Source: Sarocladium kiliense (taxonomy: Eukaryota; Ascomycota; Sordariomycetes; Hypocreales; Sarocladiaceae). Taken from it: DNA of 64,000 nucleotides. Where the stretch lies: the NCBI GenBank assembly GCA_030734395.1, contig JAUZTG010000041.1, positions 1,798,001 through 1,862,000 on the forward strand, given 5' to 3'. The position numbers were made by a program, and so were the translations under genes. Below the pieces are notes generated by a model. The model did not search any database, was not told the origin of the DNA, and saw nothing but the letters and a program-made list of their open reading frames with translations. Numbering within the stretch: position 1 is the first letter of the stretch; each line of letters opens with the position of its first letter. Positions 22,628 through 34,603 of the stretch are shown piece by piece.

Positions 22628-23992
22628 TCATAAGTCCTTCTGGTATCCTGTCATTTCCGTTCCCATGTTCCACACCTTATCCACGATCCAGTCGTTCCCC
22701 TGCCGGTGATAGAGCGCATCCGGTATTCTCTCCATCTGACCCTCGAAGTGTGTAGAGAGGCTGAACGAATCGAGGAAATCATGCAGGCGTGTGAAGAATG
22801 GCGGTCTCTTCTCGGGTCCGTCGAATCGTGGTGGGGCCTTGATACCCTTCGAGTCGAACGCATTGGCAATCTTCATGAAGAGGTTACGATCCTTGAGCTG
22901 GTGCACGGCGAGCTCATCGCGGCCGTACAGGGCGTGTAACATGGCCATCGGATGTGTAGCGGTACGTGCCCATGGTGAGTCAGCGGTTCGCGCATCGGCG
23001 TCGTCGTAGTCGAATTTCTCGGTGGCATTCATATTGACGAGGTGAACTTGCTCCCCTGCGTTCTGGAGGAGCTTTCCAACTGCCTGGTCTTCGCCCATGA
23101 CAACAGGGTCTTTCTCCTGAAGTTTCGCCAAAAGCTCGATTAAGTCCCAGGTATGCGTGTACATGGACCCGTGGGGGTACGCTTGGTCGTGCGGGCGGGA
23201 ATAGTAGAGCTGTCCGATGACGGTGCGCTCCACGGTAGCTTTCTTCGCGGGCGTCGTCTTCGCGGGCGTCGTCTTCGCAGGCGTCGATGATGATGAAGCA
23301 GTTGTGTTGGCGAGCCTGGGCTCGATGTAGCGATCCCAGAACCCTCGCGCATTGAGGAACAGGTCGGTGTCGATCTTAGAAACAAATTCGTAACGACGAC
23401 CTTGTTTCACGAGCCACTTGTAGAACTCCAGGGTCTTGATGGTGTTGGCAGTTGCGCTGTTCTCCGGGAGGTGGTCAAGCACGATCATGTCTCCATATGT
23501 TCGGTTCTCGAAACGCACAGCCTCGAGCCATTTGGAGCCTGGGTTCGATATGACGAAGCGGGGGTCGAACGGTACGTCGGCGTACATCCGCATCCAGGTA
23601 GACCTGATCAGCATCCTCCTATCGACGTCTTGAGCTGGGGAGATGACAGCTGCCAGCCAGGATGCCGGCATTCTGTTATCGGGGTCTCCCTCAGCAGGAG
23701 AGACCATGGGCGTCTCGGGGAACGGTCGCAAAGCTTCATGGCTGTCTTCTTGGTTTGGGACCACTTTCTCATGCGCCTTGTGCTCTGCAGCGGCATCTGA
23801 GATCTGGCTGATACTTGGACCGTGGCCCGAGGCTTGGAGGAGGAAGATGGAGACGAAAATGAGGATGAATGAGATGAGTATGAGGCGGAAGAAGCGACGG
23901 GGCATCAGCGTCAGGAGCACATGGTAAGTGTGAGCAACGCGCTGGCGAAACGTTATGGGTGAGCCCAGAAGGGCTTCAGATGGCACTGCCAT
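22628..23992 (-). CDS. GT31-like type II membrane glycosyltransferase
   Basis: This single-exon gene encodes 454 residues. A short cytosolic tail is followed by one transmembrane helix (about residues 34-54, RLILISFILIFVSIFLLQA) and a luminal stem rich in Glu/His/Pro. The catalytic domain shows RRMLIRSTWM (about 125), the DxD in SKIDTDLFLN (about 213) and GEDQAVG (about 305), the pattern of galactosyltransferase family 31. A beta-1,3-linked sugar transfer in the Golgi is expected; donor and acceptor cannot be read from the sequence. Between the DxD and the ED motif there is an insertion made of 15-bp tandem repeats coding TTPAK (about 23243-23287). The neighbouring genes suggest no pathway partner. 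Confidence 0.8.
   Translation of the reverse strand: MAVPSEALLGSPITFRQRVAHTYHVLLTLMPRRFFRLILISFILIFVSIFLLQASGHGPSISQISDAAAEHKAHEKVVPNQEDSHEALRPFPETPMVSPAEGDPDNRMPASWLAAVISPAQDVDRRMLIRSTWMRMYADVPFDPRFVISNPGSKWLEAVRFENRTYGDMIVLDHLPENSATANTIKTLEFYKWLVKQGRRYEFVSKIDTDLFLNARGFWDRYIEPRLANTTASSSSTPAKTTPAKTTPAKKATVERTVIGQLYYSRPHDQAYPHGSMYTHTWDLIELLAKLQEKDPVVMGEDQAVGKLLQNAGEQVHLVNMNATEKFDYDDADARTADSPWARTATHPMAMLHALYGRDELAVHQLKDRNLFMKIANAFDSKGIKAPPRFDGPEKRPPFFTRLHDFLDSFSLSTHFEGQMERIPDALYHRQGNDWIVDKVWNMGTEMTGYQKDL
23243..23287. repeat. 15-bp in-frame tandem repeat coding TTPAK, about three copies
   Basis: The unit cttcgcgggcgtcgt occurs twice exactly, and a third copy differs by one base. It lies in the GT31 coding sequence and lengthens a Thr/Pro/Lys loop inside the catalytic domain. 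Confidence 0.8.
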
Positions 23993-26900
23993 TTTTTAAG
24001 CACCTGTTGATTCTCTTGTGAAGACGATGGTCGTCGTTCGTAAGATGTTGAAGGGCCGTTGCTTGGCATATGGGCAGGGAAACGACTCGAGGATGAGGAG
24101 GGACAGATCAAAGACATTCGAGGCTTAGCCCCTGAGAGACCAAAACAAAGTTTGAGAATGACGATGCAGGAACAGGATCATGGTTAAGACGTCTAAGCGA
24201 GATAGAGCTGGACGAACGAAAGCTAAAGAAGGGGGCTTTCGCCCTCCCCAACTCTTCTTCCTACGCTAAGTCCAGCGTGACGATACGACCCTCGGTCATC
24301 CCATTCTGTGCATCAAGGTCTGGATCGATCCTACGAGATTCGACTGGGAGTGAGGCAGGGGGGTTAGGACTAACGGTCCCGCGTCAGACGATAAGATGGG
24401 GGTTTGGAATGCGTATACCGTCCAACCACTGAGGTTTTTATGGGGGGTACCTGAACCGTGTCTCGCCTGTCTCTCTTCAATTTGGCGCCCTTTCTTAGCT
24501 TCTCCTCCTCAGTAGTAGGCAACGAGTAGAACCTTCGTCACCTTGCCACAGAAACAGAAGAGCGAGCATATGATACGGGTATCGTCCGGCTGTACAGCCA
24601 AAAGACCAGGACGACCTGATAGGCCGACGTGGTTCTGAACCACTGATCTCGAGGCCTCGGCATCACTTTGCCGTACGGACCAGCAGAGAAGCAAGATATG
24701 CTGGACGCGCTACTCTGGGACGCGCGTATTGGTGACGAGGGAGGCTTTCGAAGCTAGACCATTAGAGCAGAAGCCGACGGCAATGTAGGACGTCCGCCCC
24801 GCCCGCCATAGGATATGGGAACAAAAAGCTTGGCTAGGCAGTGTGGATGTTGGTTGGTAGTTGAGCCAGTCTTGTCTTGGACAGGCCAATAGCCTTTTCT
24901 TGAGGCTGTGCAGGGGCTCCTTGCATCGAGTGAACCAGATCGAGGAGCCAGCCAGCGCACGTTTCTGGTCTAGAGGCTGTTCATAGGCCAGCCGATTCGG
25001 CGTGTGGCTGAACTAGCCGCAATCCAGAGATCGAAATGGTTCTCACGGAGACTGTGTTGGCCATGGTTGGTACAGGCTGAAATTCAAAAGAACAATACGA
25101 TCTGAGTCTGCGATACATGCCAGATGTCGACGCTCCGTGTCCATCGCATTCGGAGGCAACCGTCTTTGATCAGCCCTACTCTCTTGGCAGCATCGAAGCT
25201 TATCAGGGTAATGGGCACGGCCCCGTGTGGTCGGGCACCCTTCGCAACCGGCCGTAGACTCTCTGGGAAGGACAGTGGACTGGCCACTGGGCGAGGAACC
25301 ACCCAACTAACGCGATTGATGTTCTGTGGCCGACTGCGATGAATTCGGGCACTTGACAGTTGGTGAGCTTGGCGGGCTGAAGATGCATTATTACCTTCTT
25401 CCAGCAAGCGAATTGCTCCCATGGGAAAATGTTCTGGAATTTGCTGAACGGAACCAGGCACCCTGCCTCTTCCAAAGTCACGTGGGCACGTGGGGTGGTT
25501 TGCGACTCACTTACCCTAGATACCGCGATGTTGGTTTGCAGAATTTCATCACATTACATCTGCATCGTCATGAGCATCATTCTGCGACAAATGATCCGAG
25601 TTCCGTGTTTCGATGCTCGGATGGGGTTGTCTGCCATTTTTAGCACTGCACCCGTGCTCGGTGCCCACTGGATGATCCGTAACACAACATCACCGCTCAG
25701 ATTCCACTGCTTCATTTCTCCAGCCGCCGAGCAACGAATGCAGCTGCAGGTATGCGTCAGTCAACCCGACAGCCTAGACGCAAATCGAGAGTCTAGACGA
25801 GGAAAAGCTGCAAGCAAGGCCAATGATCGGCTAGCTTTACAATGTGCTACGCGTACAAATTGTCTACAACTGCAGCCCTGTGACTACTCACGCGACCAAG
25901 CAGCAATATAGCAACAATGCAACTTAGCGACCTGTCGGCCTGAAACCAACCCGCGACTCCGGCTCCCTGGTGGTCAGCATAATCACATCGTCAGAACGTG
26001 TTTCAGGGTCCCTCTTCCTTCCATGGCATGTCAGTAAGGTTAGGTAAAATATGACAGCCGAACGAATCTGCTTCCATGCCTTCCGCACCTTGACGGAAAC
26101 CAGGCCAGAAGCAATCGACAACCGTAACGTAGCAAATTAGCTGGAAGGATGATATAATCCCAAGAGTCGCCAAACGGGCGCTTCTCGAAATCAGGTCATT
26201 TGCTCTGTTCTTTGCGACCGCAAGTGTTTCGGACCTGGCAAATCATCATCCTAACCCTGCCTTCTCGAACCAGGGGGAACGAGAATAGCCGCAGTCTGAA
26301 GAGGATGGTGCAAAAGCTGGGGGAGGGGGGCGAAGCTTGTCTTCAAACGGTTCGCTTGTGTTCATCTTATCGTCAGGACGTTGCATCGCAGGACTGAGGC
26401 CTTGTCATCCTTGATGGGGGAGTTTCGACCTGGGATGGAGGGTGACAAGCGACCAGAGGGTGGTTCACAGGTAAAATCCAGGGGTCTTCAGGATCAAAAC
26501 ACACCACCAATAAGACTTCCTTGCCGGAGAAGCCGTGGGTTGAAGTTTTGTGCATGTAATGGGCCAGATCGCAGCTGAGTGTGAGGCTTTTCAGAGCTCC
26601 TATTTTGAGGCTGCAAGACTTCCATCTCGAGCAATAGGGGCGAGCGGATGAGTGGTGGGCCGTCACACCGCCAGGTCAGAAGATCGCAGACAGGCCCACC
26701 GGCAGCACGACCCAGGGACGTCAACGACGGTGATTGGTGGTCTCCAACACGTCGGCCTCTGCCCGTCAATCTACAAAGCAAAATGGTTCGTCTTTTCTTT
26801 TCTGAATCTGGCAGTGGGTTTGTGCATGTGCTGTCTGTGGTTCGTGTGCCGGAGATTGGAGAATTAAAGCTTGACCTGTCAGATTTGATGGTGATAGTCG

Positions 26901-28995
26901 TAGCCGAAAGAACCGGTTTATTGTCGGACCTCCTTTGCGAACATCGAACCCTTCACCGACAATAGAGTTTGGGTAATGAGGAGGGGCACAATTGCTCCGG
27001 AGAGGCAGGCGATTATTAACTGCCGACATGGTTATGGACTCGGAAGCGGGCGTCACCAACGTGAGGGTGGGTTGTTGGTTTGGCTGGGATGCCGGCTAGC
27101 AATCATATTCATCCCACGCTCTGTTAATCTGTGGCTGGACCAAGATCAACAGGCCTAGCCCATGTACAGCTTCCCAACTGAAATCGTAATTTCGAATGCG
27201 TAGATATTCTCTCTGAGCATGGGCAGGATGTGTACACGGGGCGGTTACGCGACCATAGACACCTCCCGCCTGCAGCGCACCGCGCATCTCAACTGCGTGG
27301 TTGGCGTGTCGCACGGATGCGCAGCTGGCCCCGTCAGCGATACTGAATCCGGGGTTGGTTTCATTACACTCTCCTTTTCTCATTGTGTACCTGCAGGAGA
27401 GAGGGGGGGACCCAAGAGGCTGGGCAGCCGGTCGCCGGCAAGGCCCTCTCCCGTGGTCACTTTATTATTCGGGCAGGTGGTGGCTGGAATTGCAGGTTCA
27501 TGGGTCGACGGTCCTGTGTGCTTGTCAGCTTGCTTGCATTCTCGAACACAAGGAGAGCTTGGGATTCTCCAATGTGAAATAGGCTGTCTCGATGACTGAA
27601 ACCCCATCGCTTTCCTCAGGGTCTGTGTAAGGACCAGTGAATCGGAGATTCAGAGCAGCTAGAACGGCGCTGGGAGAGGCCCCTGCGCCATCCTGTTCCT
27701 CGATTAAATTAACTGGTTCCCACAGGGGTCCGGGCGCCGACACTGGACGTTCATCATGTGGAAACTGGACGCCACCGGCTCTAATGGCAAAGTGTCAATT
27801 GCAAGACAAGATTGCCACGCTCGAGGCTACTGCTGAAACTTTGAAGGCCATACGGCCAATGCGAGTCAAGTCGTGACGAGTCATGTGAGGGTCTTGTGCC
27901 GTTGGAGATGGGATTTGCAGACGGTGTCCAAGACCTACAGTGGCTCTGATGTGGTGCGTACTATGCTTAAGGTAAGGTAGAGAGGTAGAAATGCTCCGGT
28001 GCTACTTGGAGCAGATAGTGGTTCTTTAGCGGGTACCATGAGCCGGTGCGTGGGACGTTAGATAACTGTTAGTAGACAATCTTGGGAGCAAAATCCTACT
28101 ACCGGCTTGCGCCAGAACCCCCCACCTAGCCCAGCGGAAGTGCAGACAAGGTGACCTTGATTTGAAATGGTGCCTGAATCGCCAGCCCCTGTACCTTGGT
28201 TATACCTGTGCGTGCGACCTTGCAGCAGTAGAGTCCTGGTTCGCTGTTATTGATCTCGCTGTAATTGATCTCGGCAGATGCAATCAGTGACTTAATAGAT
28301 CCATACAACTGCATGCCTGGTTGATGTGGGATTCCTTGATCTTGTCGGGCAGCTCCTTTCAGGCTTCCTTTGTCAGTCACATCAGGCACCCCCGTGACCC
28401 GGCAGACACAGTCATCCTCGACTCCAGCCCAGCACTTCCCCAACGTGCCACTGCAAATTGCCTTACCCAGAGCGTCATCTTTTCTTTCAACCCACCACCA
28501 CCCATCATCTACAACCTCCTCCCATCCCAAGGCTGGCCCTGTGTCTCTAATAAGCACAGTCCACCTGCTCCATCACGAGTCACCACCCCTCCCCGGTAAC
28601 CCCCTTGAAGCCAAGGTCGATCAAACGACACACTTGCCCCGAATCATCACCATCGTCTCCAGCCAACTTCCCAATGCTCGGCCATTCGACTCGACGACCG
28701 CCACACACGACAGCCGCCACTCACTGCAACCGCATTACCCCTGTTCTCTGCTGGGCCTTTCTGGCTCTTTGAGGCTTGTTGGCCCATTGTCTCTCTCTTC
28801 TACCCTTTCGCTCCGCAACAAACGTGTCCAAGGGGACCCCGAAGTTCCGCCCCTTCTCGTTAGCCGTTCATGCATCCTTGATCGGGCACATCGCGACAGT
28901 TGAAACTGCCCCAGTCGCTCCTCTTGTGCTCCACGACCTCTGCCGTGCTCAACCGTCCCGGTCGAAGCTCATCCTGCCTGGCCAGAGAGTGGACC
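23993..28995. other. Five-kilobase stretch without a recognisable gene
   Basis: This lies between the divergent GT31 (minus) and RhoGAP (plus) genes. Open frames up to about 160 codons exist (25429-25911 plus, 28126-28557 minus) but have no domain, no convincing start context and no splice-linked continuation. Bases 28330-28990 are C/T-rich on the plus strand and are probably the long leader and promoter of the RhoGAP gene. I saw no terminal repeats, tRNA or transposase signature. Confidence 0.45.
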
Positions 28996-31900
28996 ATGTC
29001 GCAGAGTGCGCCCTGGAGGGCCCAGGCCTCGGATAAGCTCGCTGACGCTGCTCGTCCGGCCATTGACGACAGTCCGACTGCTGGGCGTCTGAACCACGGC
29101 ATGTCCTCCGCTCCCTCATACTCCTCCATTGGCCTCCAGCCGTCGCCGTCCCTCCGGTGAGTGCATTTCCCCGTATCTCGTACGCCGCCTAGGCCCCGTT
29201 TAGGTCCCGTTCTCGTCTCTTTTCTTCTTCCCCCAGTCCTTCCACGCTCTGCCCATCCTGGCGATCCTCACACTCTTGACGCCGTCTTGACGCCGTGCGC
29301 TTGCGCGTCTGAGGTTCTTCTATCCTCTGAATCATCTGCCCTCACACTGTAGCAAGACGACGTGCTATCTGTTGTGCAAGGTGATATCTCACGTCGCGCT
29401 GTCCCTCTTGTCTGGCTCCATAGCCGCCGTGGACCCCCAGATTTTCCTGCTTGTGCAACGCATCTGTTGCGAGAAATGAGCTTGAACTGACTCGCAATTT
29501 TTGTGACTCCGAAAGATCCTCTCGAGCGCCAGGTCCGAGCCCATTGTCCTCTAGTAAAGCGGCCTCGACGCCGACGAGTCCAACCGAATACCAACGGCCT
29601 TTTCGGCCAATCGACGAGAGGCCCAGGCCCAACGAGCTTGATCCGGCCGACCACACGACCTTCTATACAGATTCCTCTGCAGCTCCCAGCCCCGAGCCAT
29701 CCAGTCCAAAGTGAGTGTGAACCAAGACATACATTGTATCCCAAAGCCTCGAAACAAAGGGTCTCACCCGTGATCCGCAGGCCTCACCCCGAAGCTCAGA
29801 CGAATGCCGCTCGAAGCGTTTCCGACCCAGTGACGAGCAAGCCTGCCGGCTCTTCCAAGCCACCCCGTCTTCCCATGGCAGGCCCGGTAGCAGTTGCCCA
29901 AGGCGAGGCTGCCAAGGGCTTACCACGAAACTCGTCAATTGACTCGGCGATATCAGCAATGTCAACTAAATCAGATCTTCGCAACCCCTCGAGCGATGGT
30001 TCAGGGTCGCCCGACATTGGCAATCTAATCAAGACGGCGGGCAGTGCAGAAGCGGTTATCCAGTACCTTCTCAAAGAGAAGCAGTCGCAATCACAACAAA
30101 ACTCGCAACTATGGCGCCTCGTGGATAAGCAGAGAGCTATGATCCTTGGCCTCAACAAAGACCTTGAGCGTGCTCTCAAAGACAAGGAGAAGTATCGCAC
30201 CAAGCTGAAGGAGGTTATGGCAGGGTCAGCTATGTCAAGACCTGCCGCTGACGCTACACAAACACGGAGACCTCAGAATGCCGAGGCGCCACGAGTTGAT
30301 GTCCACTCGCCAAAGGAGCAGACAACCTTCGCCCCCGATTCCCCCGTCCTCGACTCGGATAGCCATAAAGCGTCGCCGATTCACATGGCAATGGCGCCCT
30401 ATCCCATCACACCACCCGCCGATCACATAGCCGCTCCTGCATCAGCAGTGAGGGAAGTTCTCGACCCTGCCCACGCGATGCCAAAGCCACAAGAGCATGC
30501 TCTTGGGCAGTATGATCACGAGGAAATCGACCGAGCCGAGGATCAGGCACGTAAAGAGCGGGCTGATGAGGGGCTTGAGACCATCCCATTCAATGTTGGT
30601 CTACCTCCTTCAAGAAGTCTCCCAACCGAGCCGCCAAAGATGCCACCACCGAAGCCGCCAGTCGCCCACCCGACACTTGCCGTTGTTGAAGCAACTCCCG
30701 ATCCAAATGAAGGTCTCTCCCAATTCCCAGCACCACCACCTCGCAAGCCTCCGCCAGCGCCCCTTCAACTCAAGAAAGATCTGCGACCGGATCTAGGTAC
30801 TCCGCCGAACGATGAAGATACGGATACGGACTACGACGACCTTCTTGAGGTCGATGAGATCTTAACGGAGAAGCGTGGCCGGAGGAGGACACGTGCGGAA
30901 GACGATAGAGTACGTGAGATTCAAGCTTTCATGGAGGCAGAGGCTCGAAGTGCTTCAAAGAAGAGCAAATCGAGCAAACCAAATTCCCCAGATGAGGAAT
31001 TGCCTCAGGATCCAATGAACGTCCCGGCCACACAGCATCCGGAGATGGGTGCTGCTTCCCTTGAAGCGGTTATGTACGGCAATAACACTGTCAGCCGAGA
31101 GCTTACCGCACCGCCCATCGCTAATGCTGGTCTTCCTGCAAGTCCACGGCCGATGGGTATGAAGAGTATGGCTTCACCCCCCTTGTCACCGAGAGGAGCG
31201 CCCAGCAGCATGCCTGCCGCCCCTCTATCTCCGCGTCCACCTCGCCAGCCGATCCCCCTGCCTCCGAACACCCCTCTTGCGACTCCTGCTACCCACTCTG
31301 CCAACGATGGCCTCAAATCTCCAAAGCCTCTTAATATTGTGAAGAAGACAGCAGATGACGGGCAACCCCATAGTGCAACGACGACATCCTCAAGTCCGGT
31401 CGAGAGAACAAAAGTTTACAAGGGATTGGTGACCGAAGAATATCCTGACCTTCTACTTCCCCCGAATGCCTTGCCGTCGATCGAGGTTCGCGTAGCGTCC
31501 TCGCGTATGAAACCGTCGAGGGCAAGTCTCATGTCATTGACACAGCTGGAAGAAGATCCAGTTTTCACTCTGGCTATCATATCTCGCGCTGATCGGGGCG
31601 AGCTGTGGCGAGTAGAGAAGGACTCAGCATCTCTCGGCAAGTTGGACTCGCGGGTGAAACAATGCCCTACCTTCACCACAAAGGCTCCGGATCGCTCACT
31701 TTTCAGTGGTCACTCGCCTGCTAAGCTCGATGCTAGGCGGATTGCCCTCGAGTCGTACCTCGATGAGCTCCTCAACACTCCCTTGGATACACCCACAGCA
31801 TTGGAACTCTGCAAATACCTTTCAACTAATACTCTCCCACCCAATGCCGATGAAACTGGTTCAGTTGATAGCACCGCGAATGAGGGTAGTGCGCATAAAC

Positions 31901-33867
31901 TTGGCCCAGAAGGCCTTCCTTACCGCACCGGATATCTGACTAAGAAGGGCAAGAACTTCGGTGGATGGAAGGCCAGATTCTTTGTTCTTGACGGCCCTCA
32001 TCTGAAGTATTACGAAGCTCCTGGTGGTGCTCATCTTGGCACGATCAAGCTTCCAAGGGCACAAATCGGCAAGCAGTCGCAAAGTCAAGGAGACCAGTCT
32101 CCCTCTCGCACAGGGAATGCTGAGGACCTCGACAACCAGTATCGGCACGCTTTCTTGATTCTGGAACCAAAGAAGAAGGATTCTAGTAGCCATGTTAAGC
32201 ATGTGCTCTGTGCCGAGAGCGACAAGGAGCGAGATCTTTGGGTCGACGCTCTTTTGCAGTGGATTGATTACCGTGATCCAGACGATGATGGATCAAGCTC
32301 ACGACCTCATCCGCACGAAAGGCAGGCGGCTGCGGCATCAGAGCGCTCATCCGGCAAGGTGGTGAAGAAGAGCCCGCATGCGAAGCAACAGCATCAGCAG
32401 ACCGACTCGGACACTCTGATCGGTGTGCGATATGACAGCACAAACGCTGGAGAGGCACCCCAAGGTGCTCCTCCACGTGGGAAGAATGGTGGCCATGCGG
32501 AGCCACTACACACGCCACACTTTGCGGACACGATGAGCTCACAAGCCAAGATGATCTCTGGGCCAAAAGACGGCCAGGTGATCTCGGACACGGCTGCATG
32601 GGGCAATAAGGCATCCGGCTTGTCGATACCGAACAACGAAGAGAAGAAAGCAAGAAAGCGAAGCTTCTTCGGCTTCGGACCCAAGACTCGCTCGTCGTCT
32701 GATGGCCAGGAGTCGTTGTTCGGCAGCGAGACTGGCGCCACCCCCCCTCAGAACGCCTATCATGGCCCAGTTCGTCAAGCATTTGGGGCTCCTCTAGCGG
32801 AAGCTGTTCGGTACAACTCGCCCACAGATGCCAACGTGCCCCTGCCAGCAGTTGTGTTCCGATGCATCCAGTACCTCGATGCAAAGAACGCAGTGCTGGA
32901 GGAAGGCATCTTCCGCCTCAGTGGATCGAATGTTGTAATCAAACAGCTCCGTGAAAGGTTCAACACTGAGGGCGATATCAACCTGCTCTCCGACGACCAA
33001 TTCTATGATATGCACGCTATAGCTTCACTTCTGAAGTTGTACCTGCGTGAACTTCCCACGACTATTCTGACCCGCGACTTGCACCTTGACTTCTTGGCTA
33101 CCACGGAAATTACGAACAAGAACGAGAAGCTTGCGGCTGTCAACGTCCTGGTGCAAAGGCTCCCGCAAGCCAATGCCACCCTACTGAAATACCTGATTGC
33201 ATTCTTGATTAAGATTATCAACAACGCCGACATCAACAAGATGACAGTCCGAAACGTCGGCATTGTCTTCTCGCCGACACTGAACATACCTGCGCCTGTG
33301 TTTGCGCTGTTCTTGCAGAACTACGAAGCCATCTTCGGCATTGACCCTGACGAGTATGAATTGCCATCGCCAGTGTCGGAACCTGAAGGCTACGGTCGCG
33401 CGGACGCACCCACGCGGTTTGAGCCACCGGCTCGACCCTCGACATCATCTGGCAGCGCATCGCCTCATCGGCAGCCACGCATGGAGTCGATGCAACAACA
33501 TTACCAGAGATCTACGCCAACCCCACCGTTGACCAACTTTCATCCGGGTCCGCGAGGTTCACCTGGACCAGTTGGAGGATCGCGCCAGATGTATGAATCG
33601 GGCTACCTCGCCCAGCAGGGTAGTGCACCGCCCGCGAGAGCAGGATATGAGAGCAATGTTGCCGGCTATGACAGCCGCGGCCCTCCGCCACAAGCCTACA
33701 ACGCCGGCTACGAGGATGCCGGCGGCAATCTTGCACCGTATGAGCAGGGCTACAGTGGCAGTGGCGGAAGCAACAAGCGACGAGAGAGCGCAGTCTTCAT
33801 GGGAGGGATAATGGGGCTCCAGCATCAGGGATCGCGGAGCCGCCTGCGAGAGGAAACTCGCTTCTAG
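28996..33867 (+). CDS. BEM3: PX-PH-RhoGAP protein (Bem3-type Cdc42/Rho GAP)
   Basis: This GTPase-activating protein for Rho/Cdc42 GTPases acts in polarity and hyphal tip growth. Three exons (28996-29156, 29516-29710, 29781-33867) give 1480 residues with matching phases; the first intron is 359 nt. A disordered N-terminus contains a coiled coil (about 220-265, WRLVDKQRAMILGLNKDLER). Long Pro-rich stretches follow. A PX domain lies at about 655-800 and a PH domain at about 830-950 (TGYLTKKGKNFGGWKARFFV ... DLWVDALLQWI). A RhoGAP domain at about 1120-1310 contains the arginine finger in GIFRLSGS and KLYLRELPTTIL and NVGIVFSPTL. The PX-PH-RhoGAP order is that of yeast Bem3. The C-terminal tail is Gly/Tyr/Pro-rich. 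The start has a good context (GACCATGT). Confidence 0.9.
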
Positions 33868-34603
33868 ACTGAATGACGCATTGAAGAAGCACTGCCTGGG
33901 GCTGTTGCGACGAATTTCCGAGGATATACCCCCCTACAACGCACGTCCTTGACTCAGCAAATTCATGATACCATCTATTTTTCGTTTACTTCCTAATATG
34001 TACACAAACGCCAGACGAACATCTTTTCCTTTACGACATGGACTGACGGAGTGGGAATGGACTGCACAACAACAACTATTTGACGAGGAGGAGGAGAGAA
34101 AGGAAGCTTAGACATGTCCGCGCAGAGAGAACATGTTGATATCGCTGATTGTTGATCGCGACATTCGAGTCCGAACGTGCTGTGATGTCTGGGGCTCTAC
34201 ATAGCGATCTGCACATTGGCGTTGGCGTTTACTTAGGCGTAAATGAGCCCCTAGCTAGCTGATAGGGCCTGGTTGTAAATACGAAAGACGAATATGTACA
34301 TTGAAGGATTCACCCTAGGAGACGCTGTACCTTATCTATCGTTTCATGAGCGTGTTCAGCGTACGGGGTTTTTCAGCAGGTGGTGATGCCTGAGGCTTAC
34401 CTAACGTAAGATCGGGGACTGGCGATGACTGAGCGCCGTGATCCCCCGCCACAGGGTCGCCCAGCATCGGTCATCGGCGTTAAACACCGCCGCTCCCTCA
34501 TCACACTCCCCATCGAAAGCATCGAAACGGGATAGTCCCATACTACGCTGTCTATCCGCAATCTTGGCCGCCTGGTGCGAGGGATTGGAGACCCTGGTGT
34601 CTG
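33868..34603. other. Intergenic, no gene recognised
   Basis: This is 3' sequence of the RhoGAP gene followed by the promoter of the Zn2Cys6 gene. No independent coding signal was seen. Confidence 0.5.

Noticed and set aside
24000..28300. tRNA genes in the large gap
   Set aside because: I searched by eye for the B-box pattern GGTTCGANNCC and its variants and found no partner A-box or cloverleaf.
28126..28557. Minus-strand 143-codon frame with several Cys
   Set aside because: It looks like a small Cys-rich protein but has no signal peptide and lies in the C/T-rich leader of the RhoGAP gene.
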